Source: CAIOZW01 sp049317725 (GTDB taxonomy: Bacteria; Acidobacteriota; Blastocatellia; RBC074). From it: a DNA stretch of 16,228 nucleotides. The notes below the pieces were generated by a model. The model did no database searches and was not told where the DNA came from. It worked only from the letters and a program-made list of their open reading frames with translations. The translations under genes and the position numbers were made by a program. The DNA lies in NCBI GenBank assembly GCA_049317725.1, contig JBMOHS010000092.1, forward strand, positions 1 through 16,228, in the 5' to 3' direction. Position 1 is the stretch's first letter, and each line of letters opens with the position of its first letter. Below are positions 6,093-13,065 of this stretch, piece after piece.

Positions 6093-6839
6093 TCAGCGGC
6101 TCTTGCCCTGATCGGCGACGGCCTGGGTCGCCTTGGCGATCGCCTCCGGATCCCCGAGATAGTAGTGCCGAATCGGGATCAGGTTGGCATCCAACTCATA
6201 GACGAGGGGGATCCCGGTGGGGATATTGAGCCCAATGATCTCCTCATCCGAAATCTGATCGAGATACTTGACCAGCGCGCGCAGGCTGTTCCCGTGAGCG
6301 GCGACGATCACTTGGCGCCCCGAACGGACCGCTGGCGCGATCTGCTCGTGCCAGTACGGGAGCATGCGCGCGACGGTGTCCTTGAGGCACTCGGTCAACG
6401 GCAGATCCTCGGAGGAGAGTGACTGGTAGCGGGGATCGCGCCCCGGATGGCGCTCATCCTCCAAGGCAAGCGGGGGCGGAGGCGTGTCGTAACTGCGGCG
6501 CCAGATGCGCACCTGTTCGTCCCCGAACTGGGCGGCCGTCTCCGCCTTGTTGAGCCCCTGGAGGGCCCCATAGTGGCGCTCATTGAGACGCCAGGAGTGC
6601 TCGACGGGAATCCACATCCGATCGAGTTCATCGAGGATGATCCAGAGGGTACGGATCGCCCGCTTGAGAACCGACGTGAAGGCGAGATCGAATTGGAACC
6701 CTTCGGCCTTCAAGACCTGCCCCGCGGTGCGCGCTTCGCGCAACCCTTGCTCGGAGAGGTCGACATCAGTCCATCCGGTAAACCGGTTCTCCCGGTTCCA
6801 ATCGCTCTCTCCGTGACGAACAAGCACAAGTTTATACAT
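6093..6839 (-). CDS. gpmA: 2,3-bisphosphoglycerate-dependent phosphoglycerate mutase
   Basis: The 248-aa product is a full-length cofactor-dependent phosphoglycerate mutase (EC 5.4.2.11), interconverting 3- and 2-phosphoglycerate in glycolysis and gluconeogenesis in the cytosol. The phosphohistidine is His9 in VRHGESDWN, followed by TGWTDVDLSE. Other active-site residues are Arg60 (LKRAIRT), Glu87 (RLNERHYG) and the second His182 in AAHGNSLRALVKYL. Length and motif spacing match the E. coli-type enzyme. ATG 6839 is chosen because GAGAGGAGA precedes it by 9 nt and the protein then begins MYKLVLVRHGE, as the family does; an in-frame ATG at 6866 would overlap lipA. It lies 23 nt after lipA and is probably the last gene of the operon. 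Confidence 0.95.
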   Translation of the reverse strand: MYKLVLVRHGESDWNRENRFTGWTDVDLSEQGLREARTAGQVLKAEGFQFDLAFTSVLKRAIRTLWIILDELDRMWIPVEHSWRLNERHYGALQGLNKAETAAQFGDEQVRIWRRSYDTPPPPLALEDERHPGRDPRYQSLSSEDLPLTECLKDTVARMLPYWHEQIAPAVRSGRQVIVAAHGNSLRALVKYLDQISDEEIIGLNIPTGIPLVYELDANLIPIRHYYLGDPEAIAKATQAVADQGKSR

Positions 6840-6862
6840 GAATGACAATCTCCTCTCAATAA

Positions 6863-7852
6863 TCACTCTGCCGTCGTCAGAACGGCGAGTTGGCGGGCAT
6901 CCAGAACGCGCAGCTCGCGCCCCCCAGCTCCCACGGGATCCGGCGAAAAGAGCTGGTCGAGGGAGGGAGCATTCTCGGGCTTGTGCTCGTGAGCGTGATA
7001 GCTCGATCGAACCAGCGGTCCCGATTCGACATAGCGGAAGCCCATCTCCAAGCCGACCCGTTTGAAATCAGCAAACTCTTGCGGGGTGTAGTACCGCTCG
7101 ACGGGGAGCCGGCGCTCGGCGGGTTGGAGATACTGCCCGATGGTGAGGATGTCGCAGTCGGTCGCCCGGAGATCCCGCATCGTCTGGAGCACCTCTTCAT
7201 TCGTCTCTCCGAGCCCGACCATGATCCCCGATTTGGTGAGCATGCCTCGCCCTTCCGCGTCACGGCGGGCGGCAGCGCGCCGCAGCAGCTTCATCGTCCA
7301 TTCCTCGTAGCGCGCGTGGGGCCGGACCCGCTGATAGAGGCGCGGGACGGTCTCGGTATTGTGGTTGAGAACGTCGGGCTTGGCATCGAGCACGATGTCG
7401 AGGGCTTCGTCGTTTCCTTCGAAGTCAGGGATGAGGACCTCGATCTTGCAGGCAGGATTGATCTGCCGGACAGCCTGGATCGTCTCTGCCCAGTGCAAAG
7501 CCCCCCCGTCTGTCCGATCGTCGCGATTGACGCCGGTGATGACCGCGTGCTGGAGGTTGAGCTTCTGGACCGCCTCGGCGACGTGCAACGGCTCCGCCGG
7601 ATCGAGCGGCTTTGGCTCGCCCTTGCTGACCGCGCAGAACCCGCAGCGCCGGGTACAGACGTCTCCCGCGATCATGAAAGTGGCCGTCCGGTTGGTCCAA
7701 CATTCGTAGATGTTCGGACAGCGCGCCTCCTGGCAGACCGTGTGGAGCGTCAGGTCGTTGACCATCCGCCGGACTTCCAGGAAGTCTTCTCCCATCTGGA
7801 GGCGGATCTTGAGCCACTCGGGTTTGGGTAACTTCTCTTTGAGCGATCGCAT
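6863..7852 (-). CDS. lipA: Lipoyl synthase
   Basis: The 329-aa radical-SAM enzyme inserts two sulfur atoms at C6 and C8 of octanoyl groups carried on E2 and GcvH lipoyl domains (EC 2.8.1.8). Both iron-sulfur sites are complete. The auxiliary cluster has Cys40, Cys45 and Cys51 (VCQEARCPNIYEC), with the C-terminal RSSYHA serine (about 283-284) as its usual fourth ligand. The radical-SAM cluster is Cys66-x3-Cys70-x2-Cys73 (CTRRCGFC). The family motifs EVLIPDFEGN, NHNTETV and SGIMVGLGE are present. ATG 7852 has AGGAG 7 nt upstream and gives the usual N-terminus (KLPKPEWLK); the 30 extra codons upstream look spurious. It lies 46 nt after the symporter gene, in the same operon as lipB, E2 and E3. 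Confidence 0.97.
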   Translation of the reverse strand: MRSLKEKLPKPEWLKIRLQMGEDFLEVRRMVNDLTLHTVCQEARCPNIYECWTNRTATFMIAGDVCTRRCGFCAVSKGEPKPLDPAEPLHVAEAVQKLNLQHAVITGVNRDDRTDGGALHWAETIQAVRQINPACKIEVLIPDFEGNDEALDIVLDAKPDVLNHNTETVPRLYQRVRPHARYEEWTMKLLRRAAARRDAEGRGMLTKSGIMVGLGETNEEVLQTMRDLRATDCDILTIGQYLQPAERRLPVERYYTPQEFADFKRVGLEMGFRYVESGPLVRSSYHAHEHKPENAPSLDQLFSPDPVGAGGRELRVLDARQLAVLTTAE

Positions 7853-7898
7853 GGTGAAGCTCCTGTAGGTGGGACAGGGCGAATCGGTCCGACTCGTC

Positions 7899-9155
7899 CT
7901 ATCCCTCCGACTCTTCATTGAACTCACCCTCCCAGCGGGCAATCACGGCAGTTGCCATACAATTACCGATCACATTCGTCGCGGTGCGAGCCATATCCAT
8001 CAACTCATCGACCCCCAGAATCAGGGCGATCCCCTCGAGGGGCAGCCCAAACTGCGCCAACGTCCCGGCGAGGACGACGAGGGACGCCCGCGGCACTGCC
8101 GCAATCCCCTTCGTCGAGAGCATCAGCGTCAGCAGGATCAAGAGCTGTTGCCCCAGCGACAACTCAATGTTCGAGGCCTGTGCGACGAAGACGGCCGCCA
8201 GGGAGAGGTACAAGGTCGATCCGTCGAGGTTGAAGCTGTAACCCATCGGGAGGACGAAGCTGACGATTCGCCGCGGCACCCCAAGGCGCTGCATATTCTC
8301 CATCGCCAAGGGAAAAGCCGACTCGCTCGACGTCGTCGTAAAGGCGAGGAGGGCAGGCTCTTTGACCAACCGAATGAACTTGCGCAAGGGCAGACGGATC
8401 AGCAAGGCGACCACCCCCAAGACGACGACGATGAAGACGATCAGGGCACCATAGAGCGTCAAGATCATCAGCGCCAGATTTTTGAGGACGCCCAGCCCCT
8501 TGCTCCCGACGGTCACCGCCATGGCCGCGCCGACCCCCCAGGGAGCGAAGTGCATGATGTTGCTTGTAAACTTGAACATCACTTGGGAGAGGGATTCGCA
8601 GAAGTCGAGCATCGGACGCCCCTTCTCCCCGATGGCCCCGAGCGCAACCGCGAAGATCAGGCTGAAGACGACGATCTGGAGAACATCATTCTCCGCCATC
8701 GACTTCAAGAGGCTCGTCGGAAAGATCGAGACGATATGGTCCTGGGCCGTCATCTTGGACGCCCGGCCAGCGATCTCCCGTGCCTCCGCGCTCTGCTCGG
8801 CTGGCAGATTGACCCCGATCCCGGGCTTCGTCAGATTGACCGCTCCCAGCCCGATGAAGAGCGCGAGAGTCGTGACAATCTCAAAGTAGATCAGCGCCTT
8901 GAGCCCGATCCGACCGATCTCCTTGATCGTGCCCGCACCGGCGATCCCGACTACCAGGGTCGAAAAGAGGAGCGGAGCGATGATCACCTTGATCAGACTG
9001 AGGAAGATCCGGCTCAGAACCCGCACCCATTGGATCACCTGCTCCTTGAGATGCGGCTCATCATCGAAGAAGGTGTGGATCAGCCCCCCAACCACTACCC
9101 CGAGCGCCAGCCCGAGAAAGATCTGTTTCGTCAGTGAAAGGCGGAATGTTGTCAT
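7899..9155 (-). CDS. Dicarboxylate/amino acid:cation symporter (DAACS family)
   Basis: The 418-aa integral membrane protein has the fold of the GltP/DctA/GltPh family, which imports C4-dicarboxylates, glutamate or aspartate with H+ or Na+. The serine-rich hairpin HP1 is at about 273-280 (TTTSSESA) and TM7 carries NLDGS at 309-313. HP2 is LSTKGIAAVPRASLVVLAGT. TM8 has Asp383, Asp387, Arg390, Thr391 and Asn394 (DELMDMARTATNVIGN). The residue matching the GltPh sodium-site Asp405 is Asn398, as I recall for DctA-like members. This leaves the coupling ion and substrate undecided. ATG 9155 overlaps the lipB stop as ATGA, indicating translational coupling; its own ribosome-binding site is weak (GGTAAG). 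An upstream ATG at 9242 lies inside lipB and is not favoured. Confidence 0.92.
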   Translation of the reverse strand: MTTFRLSLTKQIFLGLALGVVVGGLIHTFFDDEPHLKEQVIQWVRVLSRIFLSLIKVIIAPLLFSTLVVGIAGAGTIKEIGRIGLKALIYFEIVTTLALFIGLGAVNLTKPGIGVNLPAEQSAEAREIAGRASKMTAQDHIVSIFPTSLLKSMAENDVLQIVVFSLIFAVALGAIGEKGRPMLDFCESLSQVMFKFTSNIMHFAPWGVGAAMAVTVGSKGLGVLKNLALMILTLYGALIVFIVVVLGVVALLIRLPLRKFIRLVKEPALLAFTTTSSESAFPLAMENMQRLGVPRRIVSFVLPMGYSFNLDGSTLYLSLAAVFVAQASNIELSLGQQLLILLTLMLSTKGIAAVPRASLVVLAGTLAQFGLPLEGIALILGVDELMDMARTATNVIGNCMATAVIARWEGEFNEESEG

Positions 9156-9895
9156 GGTCTTACCGGCGTATGTGGGGCAGGTTGCCGTGAATCTGAAACC
9201 GGGAGTGGCTCCAATGGAGCCGTTCCCGACGGAATGTCGCACCGTTCCATCTGACGACCAAAAACGTCACCGAAGTGGCGCACCACTTGGTCGATGACCA
9301 CCGCCGGGTCGACTGGGCGACCCAACAACCGCTCCAAGGAGGTCACCCCGTGATCCCGAATTCCACACGGAACGATCAGTCGAAAGTAGTCAAGGTCGGT
9401 GGCGACGTTGAGCGCAAAGCCGTGCATCGTCACCCAGCGGGAGACGCGGATGCCAAGCGCGGCCAGCTTCTCGCCATTGACCCAGACACCGACGTGGGGA
9501 TTCTGCTCATCGTGTCTCCCCGCTTCGACGCCGAAATGGGCAACGGATCGAATGATCACTTCCTGAAGATCCCGCACGTAGCGGCGAATATCGCAACGGT
9601 CCGGGGAGAGGTTGAGAATCGGATAGCCGACCAACTGCCCCGGACCGTGATACGTGACGTCTCCTCCGCGTCCCGTTTCGTGCAACTCCACACCCAGCTC
9701 GGCACGACGCTCGGGCGGCACAAGGACGTTCGCCAACTCTGCTGCGCGCCCGAGCGTGATGACGTGGGGGTGTTCGAGGAGGAGGAGCGTGTCCGGGATC
9801 TCCTCCCGCTTGCGCTGCTCGACTAGCCGCCGCTGGAGTTCGTGCGCCTCGCCATACGGGAGGCGCCCAAGCGCGTGAACGTGGCAGATCCTCAT
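9152..9895 (-). CDS. lipB: Octanoyltransferase (lipoate biosynthesis)
   Basis: The 247-aa enzyme transfers octanoate from octanoyl-ACP to the lipoyl-domain lysine (EC 2.3.1.181), the step before LipA. Conserved elements are RGGDVTYHGPGQLVGYPI (76-93), GEKLAALGIRVSRWVTMHG with catalytic Lys143 and His159, and catalytic Cys177 in IVPCGI followed by GVTSLERLLG. Relative to typical LipB (about 210-230 aa) there is a short Pro-rich tail of about 25 residues after the conserved core, with no known function. GGGGG precedes the ATG by 7 nt. It follows the E2 gene after 74 nt, in which a palindromic repeat sits, and its TGA overlaps the symporter start by 4 nt. Confidence 0.96.
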   Translation of the reverse strand: MRICHVHALGRLPYGEAHELQRRLVEQRKREEIPDTLLLLEHPHVITLGRAAELANVLVPPERRAELGVELHETGRGGDVTYHGPGQLVGYPILNLSPDRCDIRRYVRDLQEVIIRSVAHFGVEAGRHDEQNPHVGVWVNGEKLAALGIRVSRWVTMHGFALNVATDLDYFRLIVPCGIRDHGVTSLERLLGRPVDPAVVIDQVVRHFGDVFGRQMERCDIPSGTAPLEPLPVSDSRQPAPHTPVRP

Positions 9896-9926
9896 GCAGA
9901 AGCCCCCGATCCAGCCCCTGGAGCCG

Positions 9927-9954
9927 CTCTCCCCTCCTTGGCGGGAGGGGAGAG
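9927..9954. repeat. 11-bp-arm palindrome between the E2 gene and lipB
   Basis: CTCTCCCCTCC (9927-9937) and GGAGGGGAGAG (9944-9954) are perfect complements separated by 6 nt (ttggcg). No T-run follows on the minus strand, so it is not a classical terminator. Inside an operon such a hairpin could stabilise the upstream lpdA-E2 message and lower lipB expression. The purine/pyrimidine-biased sequence also resembles short dispersed palindromes seen in other genomes, which is recalled rather than checked. Confidence 0.6.
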
Positions 9955-9969
9955 ACCGGCCTCCCCCGA

Positions 9970-11325
9970 TCAGACCAAGGTCGAAAAGTCTGTCGTCTCG
10001 ATCGTCTGGCGGATGTGGGCAAGAAACTGATCCCCCACCGCGCCATCGATGATCCGATGATCAAACGAAAGGCTCAACATGCTGATGTGGCGAATGGCAA
10101 TCGCATCCCCCTCTGGCGTCTCGACGACCCAGGGGCGCTTGTGGATCCCTCCGACGCCGAGAATTGCCAACTGTGGCTGATTGATGATCGGCGACGCGGT
10201 GAATCCTCCGAAGAGGCCAAAGTTGGTGATGGTGAAGGTTCCGCCAGCGACCTCATCCGGCTTGAGCTGTTTGGCTCGTGCCCGGGTAGCCAGATCCTGG
10301 GAAGACCGCGCCAGCCCGACCAGGCTGAGCGCATCGGCCTGTTTGATCACCGGCACGATCAATCCCCAATCGAGCGCAACTGCCATGCCGACGTTGATGT
10401 CCTGCTTGTAGATGACATTCTCCTGATCGGCCGAGGCGTTGACGATCGGAAAGGCCTTGAGCGCGTCGACCACCGCCTTGATGATGAACGGCATGAAGGT
10501 CAACTTCGTCCCGTTGCGCTCCTCGAAGCTCTTCTTGACCTTCTCCCGCAGGCGGGCGACATTGGTGAAATCGACCTCGAAGAAGGTGGTGACGTGCGCC
10601 GATGTCCGTCGACTGGCGAGCATGTTCTCGGCGATCCGCCGCCGCATGGTCGACATCGGTTCGATGCTGACGCGGTCACCGGCACTGTAGGCCGGGACGA
10701 CAGGAGCAGGAGGCGGAGCTGGCGCAGGTGCCGGCGCGACAACCGGAGCCGGAGCCGCAACTGGAGCCGGAGCCGCAACCGGAGCCGGAGCAGTCCGCTG
10801 ATCGATGAACTGAAGAATATCCTCTTTGGTGACCCGTCCGCCGATCCCGGTTCCGGTCACGGCGTGCAGATCGACGCCGTGCTCGCGGGCAATGTTGCGA
10901 ACGAGCGGAGAGGAGCGGACCTCCTTCGGCTCGGCGGCCTCTTGCTGAGAGACGGCTGGGGCGACCGGCGGGGCCACCGCTGGTGGGGGGGGAGTTGGAG
11001 CGGCAGCGGGGGCGGGCGCCGGAGCGACGACTGGGGCAGGGGCCTCGGCGACAACTGGGGGCGGGGCCGGCGCAGCCGCCGCTCCTCCCCCTTCGGAGAG
11101 GCGGGCGATCACGGAATTGACGTGAACGGTCTCGCCCTCCTTCGCCAGAATCTCGACGAGAGTCCCCGCGGCAGGAGAAGGAATCTCCGCGTCGACCTTG
11201 TCCGTGGAGATCTCGAGCAACGGCTCATCCCGCTGAATGTTCTCTCCCACCTTTTTCAACCATTTGACGATCGTTCCCTCAGCAATCGACTCGCCCATCT
11301 GGGGCATCAGCACATCCATAGCCAT
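9970..11325 (-). CDS. 2-oxoacid dehydrogenase E2 (dihydrolipoamide acyltransferase)
   Basis: The 451-aa product is the E2 core of a 2-oxoacid dehydrogenase complex. Residues 1-78 form one lipoyl domain with the modified Lys43 in EISTDKVDAEIPS. Residues 83-128 and 178-211 are Ala/Pro-rich swinging-arm linkers. The E1/E3-binding domain lies at about 137-174 (SSPLVRNIAREHGVDL...GGRVTKEDI). The catalytic domain (about 218-445) ends with SFDHRIIDGAVG, giving active-site His423 and Asp427. The sequence resembles the SucB/DlaT type, so 2-oxoglutarate and pyruvate complexes are both possible; no E1 gene is here to decide. ATG 11325 has AAGGAG at 6 nt. It follows lpdA by 99 nt and precedes lipB, whose product primes its Lys43 for lipoylation. 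Confidence 0.94.
   Translation of the reverse strand: MAMDVLMPQMGESIAEGTIVKWLKKVGENIQRDEPLLEISTDKVDAEIPSPAAGTLVEILAKEGETVHVNSVIARLSEGGGAAAAPAPPPVVAEAPAPVVAPAPAPAAAPTPPPPAVAPPVAPAVSQQEAAEPKEVRSSPLVRNIAREHGVDLHAVTGTGIGGRVTKEDILQFIDQRTAPAPVAAPAPVAAPAPVVAPAPAPAPPPAPVVPAYSAGDRVSIEPMSTMRRRIAENMLASRRTSAHVTTFFEVDFTNVARLREKVKKSFEERNGTKLTFMPFIIKAVVDALKAFPIVNASADQENVIYKQDINVGMAVALDWGLIVPVIKQADALSLVGLARSSQDLATRARAKQLKPDEVAGGTFTITNFGLFGGFTASPIINQPQLAILGVGGIHKRPWVVETPEGDAIAIRHISMLSLSFDHRIIDGAVGDQFLAHIRQTIETTDFSTLV
10741..10791. repeat. 18-bp tandem repeat coding the E2 linker
   Basis: Nearly three copies of an 18-bp unit (AACCGGAGCCGGAGCCGC) lie at 10741-10758, 10759-10776 (one C-to-T change) and 10777-10791 (partial). 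They encode the APVAAP-type Ala/Pro linker between the E3-binding and catalytic domains of E2. The unit is a multiple of three, so copy changes would only lengthen or shorten the flexible arm. Confidence 0.8.
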
Positions 11326-11356
11326 GTCTCACTCCTTGAATTAGCAACCTTACCTC

Positions 11357-11391
11357 GCGAACTCGGTCGGGAGTCTGGCTCCCAGTCGCGG
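11357..11391. other. Hairpin in the lpdA-E2 spacer
   Basis: CGCGA (11357-11361) pairs with TCGCG (11387-11391), enclosing a second stem of GGGAG (11370-11374) with CTCCC (11380-11384). It lies in the 99-bp gap between lpdA and the E2 gene. There is no T-run, so an mRNA processing or stability element is more likely than a terminator. Confidence 0.35.
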
Positions 11392-11424
11392 AATCGTTGC
11401 GGAAAATCCTCCCGCGTGGTCTCT

Positions 11425-12843
11425 TCACATACTTGTCGACATTCCGTGGACCGCTTCAGCAGCCTCCATCACCGCCTCGGAGAGGGTCGGATGGGCGTGC
11501 ATGATGTGGCCAAGCTCCTCGGTCGTCGCTTCCAGACCGAGCGCCACGCAGGCCTCCGCCAGCAGATCCGTCGCGTGAGGGCCCATGATGTGAACGCCGA
11601 GAACCTCATCATAACGCGCGTCGCTGACCACCTTGACGAACCCTTCTGTCTCTCCCAGGATGATCGCCTTGCCGAGTGCGGAGAAGGGAAACTTTCCGAC
11701 TTTGACCTCGTAGCCCTTCTCGCGGGCCTTGGCCTCGGTCAAGCCGACGCTCCCGATCTCCGGTTCACAGTAGGTGCAGTTGGGAACCAACTGATAATTG
11801 ATGGGTCGCGGATTGCGCCCGGCAATGTGCTCAGCCGCGACACACCCCTCCTTCGAGGCGACGTGGGCCAGCCAAGGGGTCGGAATGACATCGCCAATGG
11901 CGTAGACATTCGGCTCGGCCGTTCGCATGAACTCGTCGACCTGAATGTAGCCCCGATCGGTGGCGATCCGGGTGTTCTCGAGACCCAGCCCATCGGTCAC
12001 GGGACGTCGTCCAACGGCGATGAGAAGCGTCTCGGCGCGAAGTGTTCCCGGCTTCCCATCGCTTCCGGTATAGCGGATCTCGACGTCGTCGGGATGGACT
12101 GTCACCGACTCGAAGCGTGTGCTGGTCATCACCTGGATCTTGCGACGGCGAAAGGACTTCTGCAGCTCGGCGGAGGTCTCCTCGTCCTCAATCGGGACAA
12201 GGCGTGGGAGAAGTTCGAGAATCGTCACGTCTGAACCGAAGCGCTTGAAGACCGAGGCGAACTCGACCCCAACCGCTCCGGCACCAAGCACGACCATCGA
12301 CTTTGGAACGTGGTCAAAATCGAGCAACTGGTCGCTGGTGACGACCCTGGGGGACTGGACCTCGACGCCGGGCAGCAGACGCGGAGCCGAACCGGTCGCC
12401 AGGATGACGTGGCGCGTTGGGACCTCCCGGACGGCGCCATCCGCCCCGGTGACCGTCACCCGTCCATTCCCCTCCAAACGACCGTGCCCTTTGAAGACCG
12501 TGATGCGGTTCTTCTTCATCAGGAACTCGACACCCTTGGAGAGGCGGCCGACCACCTTGTTCTTGCGCGCCATGACCTTGTCGAAGTGGAGCTTGAATCC
12601 TTCGATGCTGACCCCAAACTCGTTCGGGTCCGAGACAAGGTCATAAACGTGCGCGGAGTGGAGCAGCTCCTTTGTCGGGATGCACCCCCGAAGGAGACAG
12701 GTTCCCCCCAGATCCTGATCACGCTCAATGATTGCCGTCTTCAATCCGACTTGGGCGGCGCGGATCGCCGCGACGTAGCCGCCCGGTCCGGCACCAATCA
12801 CCGTCACATCAAACGGTCCAGTCTGCTCAGCTTGCTCAGCCAT
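11425..12843 (-). CDS. lpdA: Dihydrolipoyl dehydrogenase (E3)
   Basis: The 472-aa flavoprotein reoxidises dihydrolipoyl arms of 2-oxoacid dehydrogenases (and of glycine cleavage) with NAD+ (EC 1.8.1.4). The FAD motif VIGAGPGGYVAAIRAA is at 15-30. The redox disulfide Cys49/Cys54 sits in GGTCLLRGCIPTKELL, where CLLRGC replaces the more common CLNVGC. The NAD motif is VVLGAGAVGVEFA (184-196). The second FAD motif ends AIGDVIPTPWLAHVASKEG. The C-terminal His451-Glu456 dyad (HAHPTLSEAV) completes the active site. Initiation at ATG 12843 has GGGAGA about 10 nt upstream. It is the first gene after the promoter at 12988-13016 and heads the E3-E2-lipB-symporter-lipA-gpmA series, with a leader of about 140 nt. 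Confidence 0.96.
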   Translation of the reverse strand: MAEQAEQTGPFDVTVIGAGPGGYVAAIRAAQVGLKTAIIERDQDLGGTCLLRGCIPTKELLHSAHVYDLVSDPNEFGVSIEGFKLHFDKVMARKNKVVGRLSKGVEFLMKKNRITVFKGHGRLEGNGRVTVTGADGAVREVPTRHVILATGSAPRLLPGVEVQSPRVVTSDQLLDFDHVPKSMVVLGAGAVGVEFASVFKRFGSDVTILELLPRLVPIEDEETSAELQKSFRRRKIQVMTSTRFESVTVHPDDVEIRYTGSDGKPGTLRAETLLIAVGRRPVTDGLGLENTRIATDRGYIQVDEFMRTAEPNVYAIGDVIPTPWLAHVASKEGCVAAEHIAGRNPRPINYQLVPNCTYCEPEIGSVGLTEAKAREKGYEVKVGKFPFSALGKAIILGETEGFVKVVSDARYDEVLGVHIMGPHATDLLAEACVALGLEATTEELGHIMHAHPTLSEAVMEAAEAVHGMSTSM

Positions 12844-12987
12844 GTTGATCCAGTCTCCCTTTGCAATCTCCTGGGCAGGTCTCTGCTGTCTCTGAAGCGG
12901 AGCGCTTGAAACGGGGCTGCCCGCCTCAGCTCTTCCATGCTTTTCACACGCGGGAGGAGGCTTTCCCTCTCCCTCATCAAAAGGGAG

Positions 12988-13016
12988 ATCATAATCAGTG
13001 GGTCCGCTTTTTGCAA
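12988..13016 (-). promoter_or_regulatory. Sigma-70-type promoter for the lpdA operon
   Basis: On the minus strand, TTGCAA (13016-13011), a 17-bp spacer and TATGAT (12993-12988) make a near-consensus promoter. It lies between the purK stop and lpdA. The predicted start near 12981 leaves a leader of about 138 nt. That leader can fold: CTCCCT/AGGGAG just after the start, then an outer GGGCAG/CTGCCC stem (12922-12917 with 12878-12873) around AAGCG/CGCTT (12907-12903 with 12899-12895). No known riboswitch is recognised. A run of nine G (13035-13043) lies just upstream of the -35. Confidence 0.6.
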
Positions 13017-13065
13017 AGCGATCACTCGGGAACCGGGGGGGGGCGGTGCCACCGGGCAGTGCGGA

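Noticed and set aside
7962..7964. Symporter Asn398 in place of GltPh sodium-site Asp405 as a disabled transporter
   Set aside because: DctA-like members, as I recall, also carry Asn here, so it is more likely a subfamily feature than a defect.
10015..12234. 739-residue plus-strand open frame
   Set aside because: It spans the antisense of two well-identified genes (E2 and lpdA) and the spacer between them. Composition is Arg/Asp/Gly-rich, as expected from high-GC antisense frames.
12844..12981. Known riboswitch in the lpdA leader
   Set aside because: Stems are present, but no conserved core of TPP, cobalamin, SAM, glycine or similar classes is recognisable.
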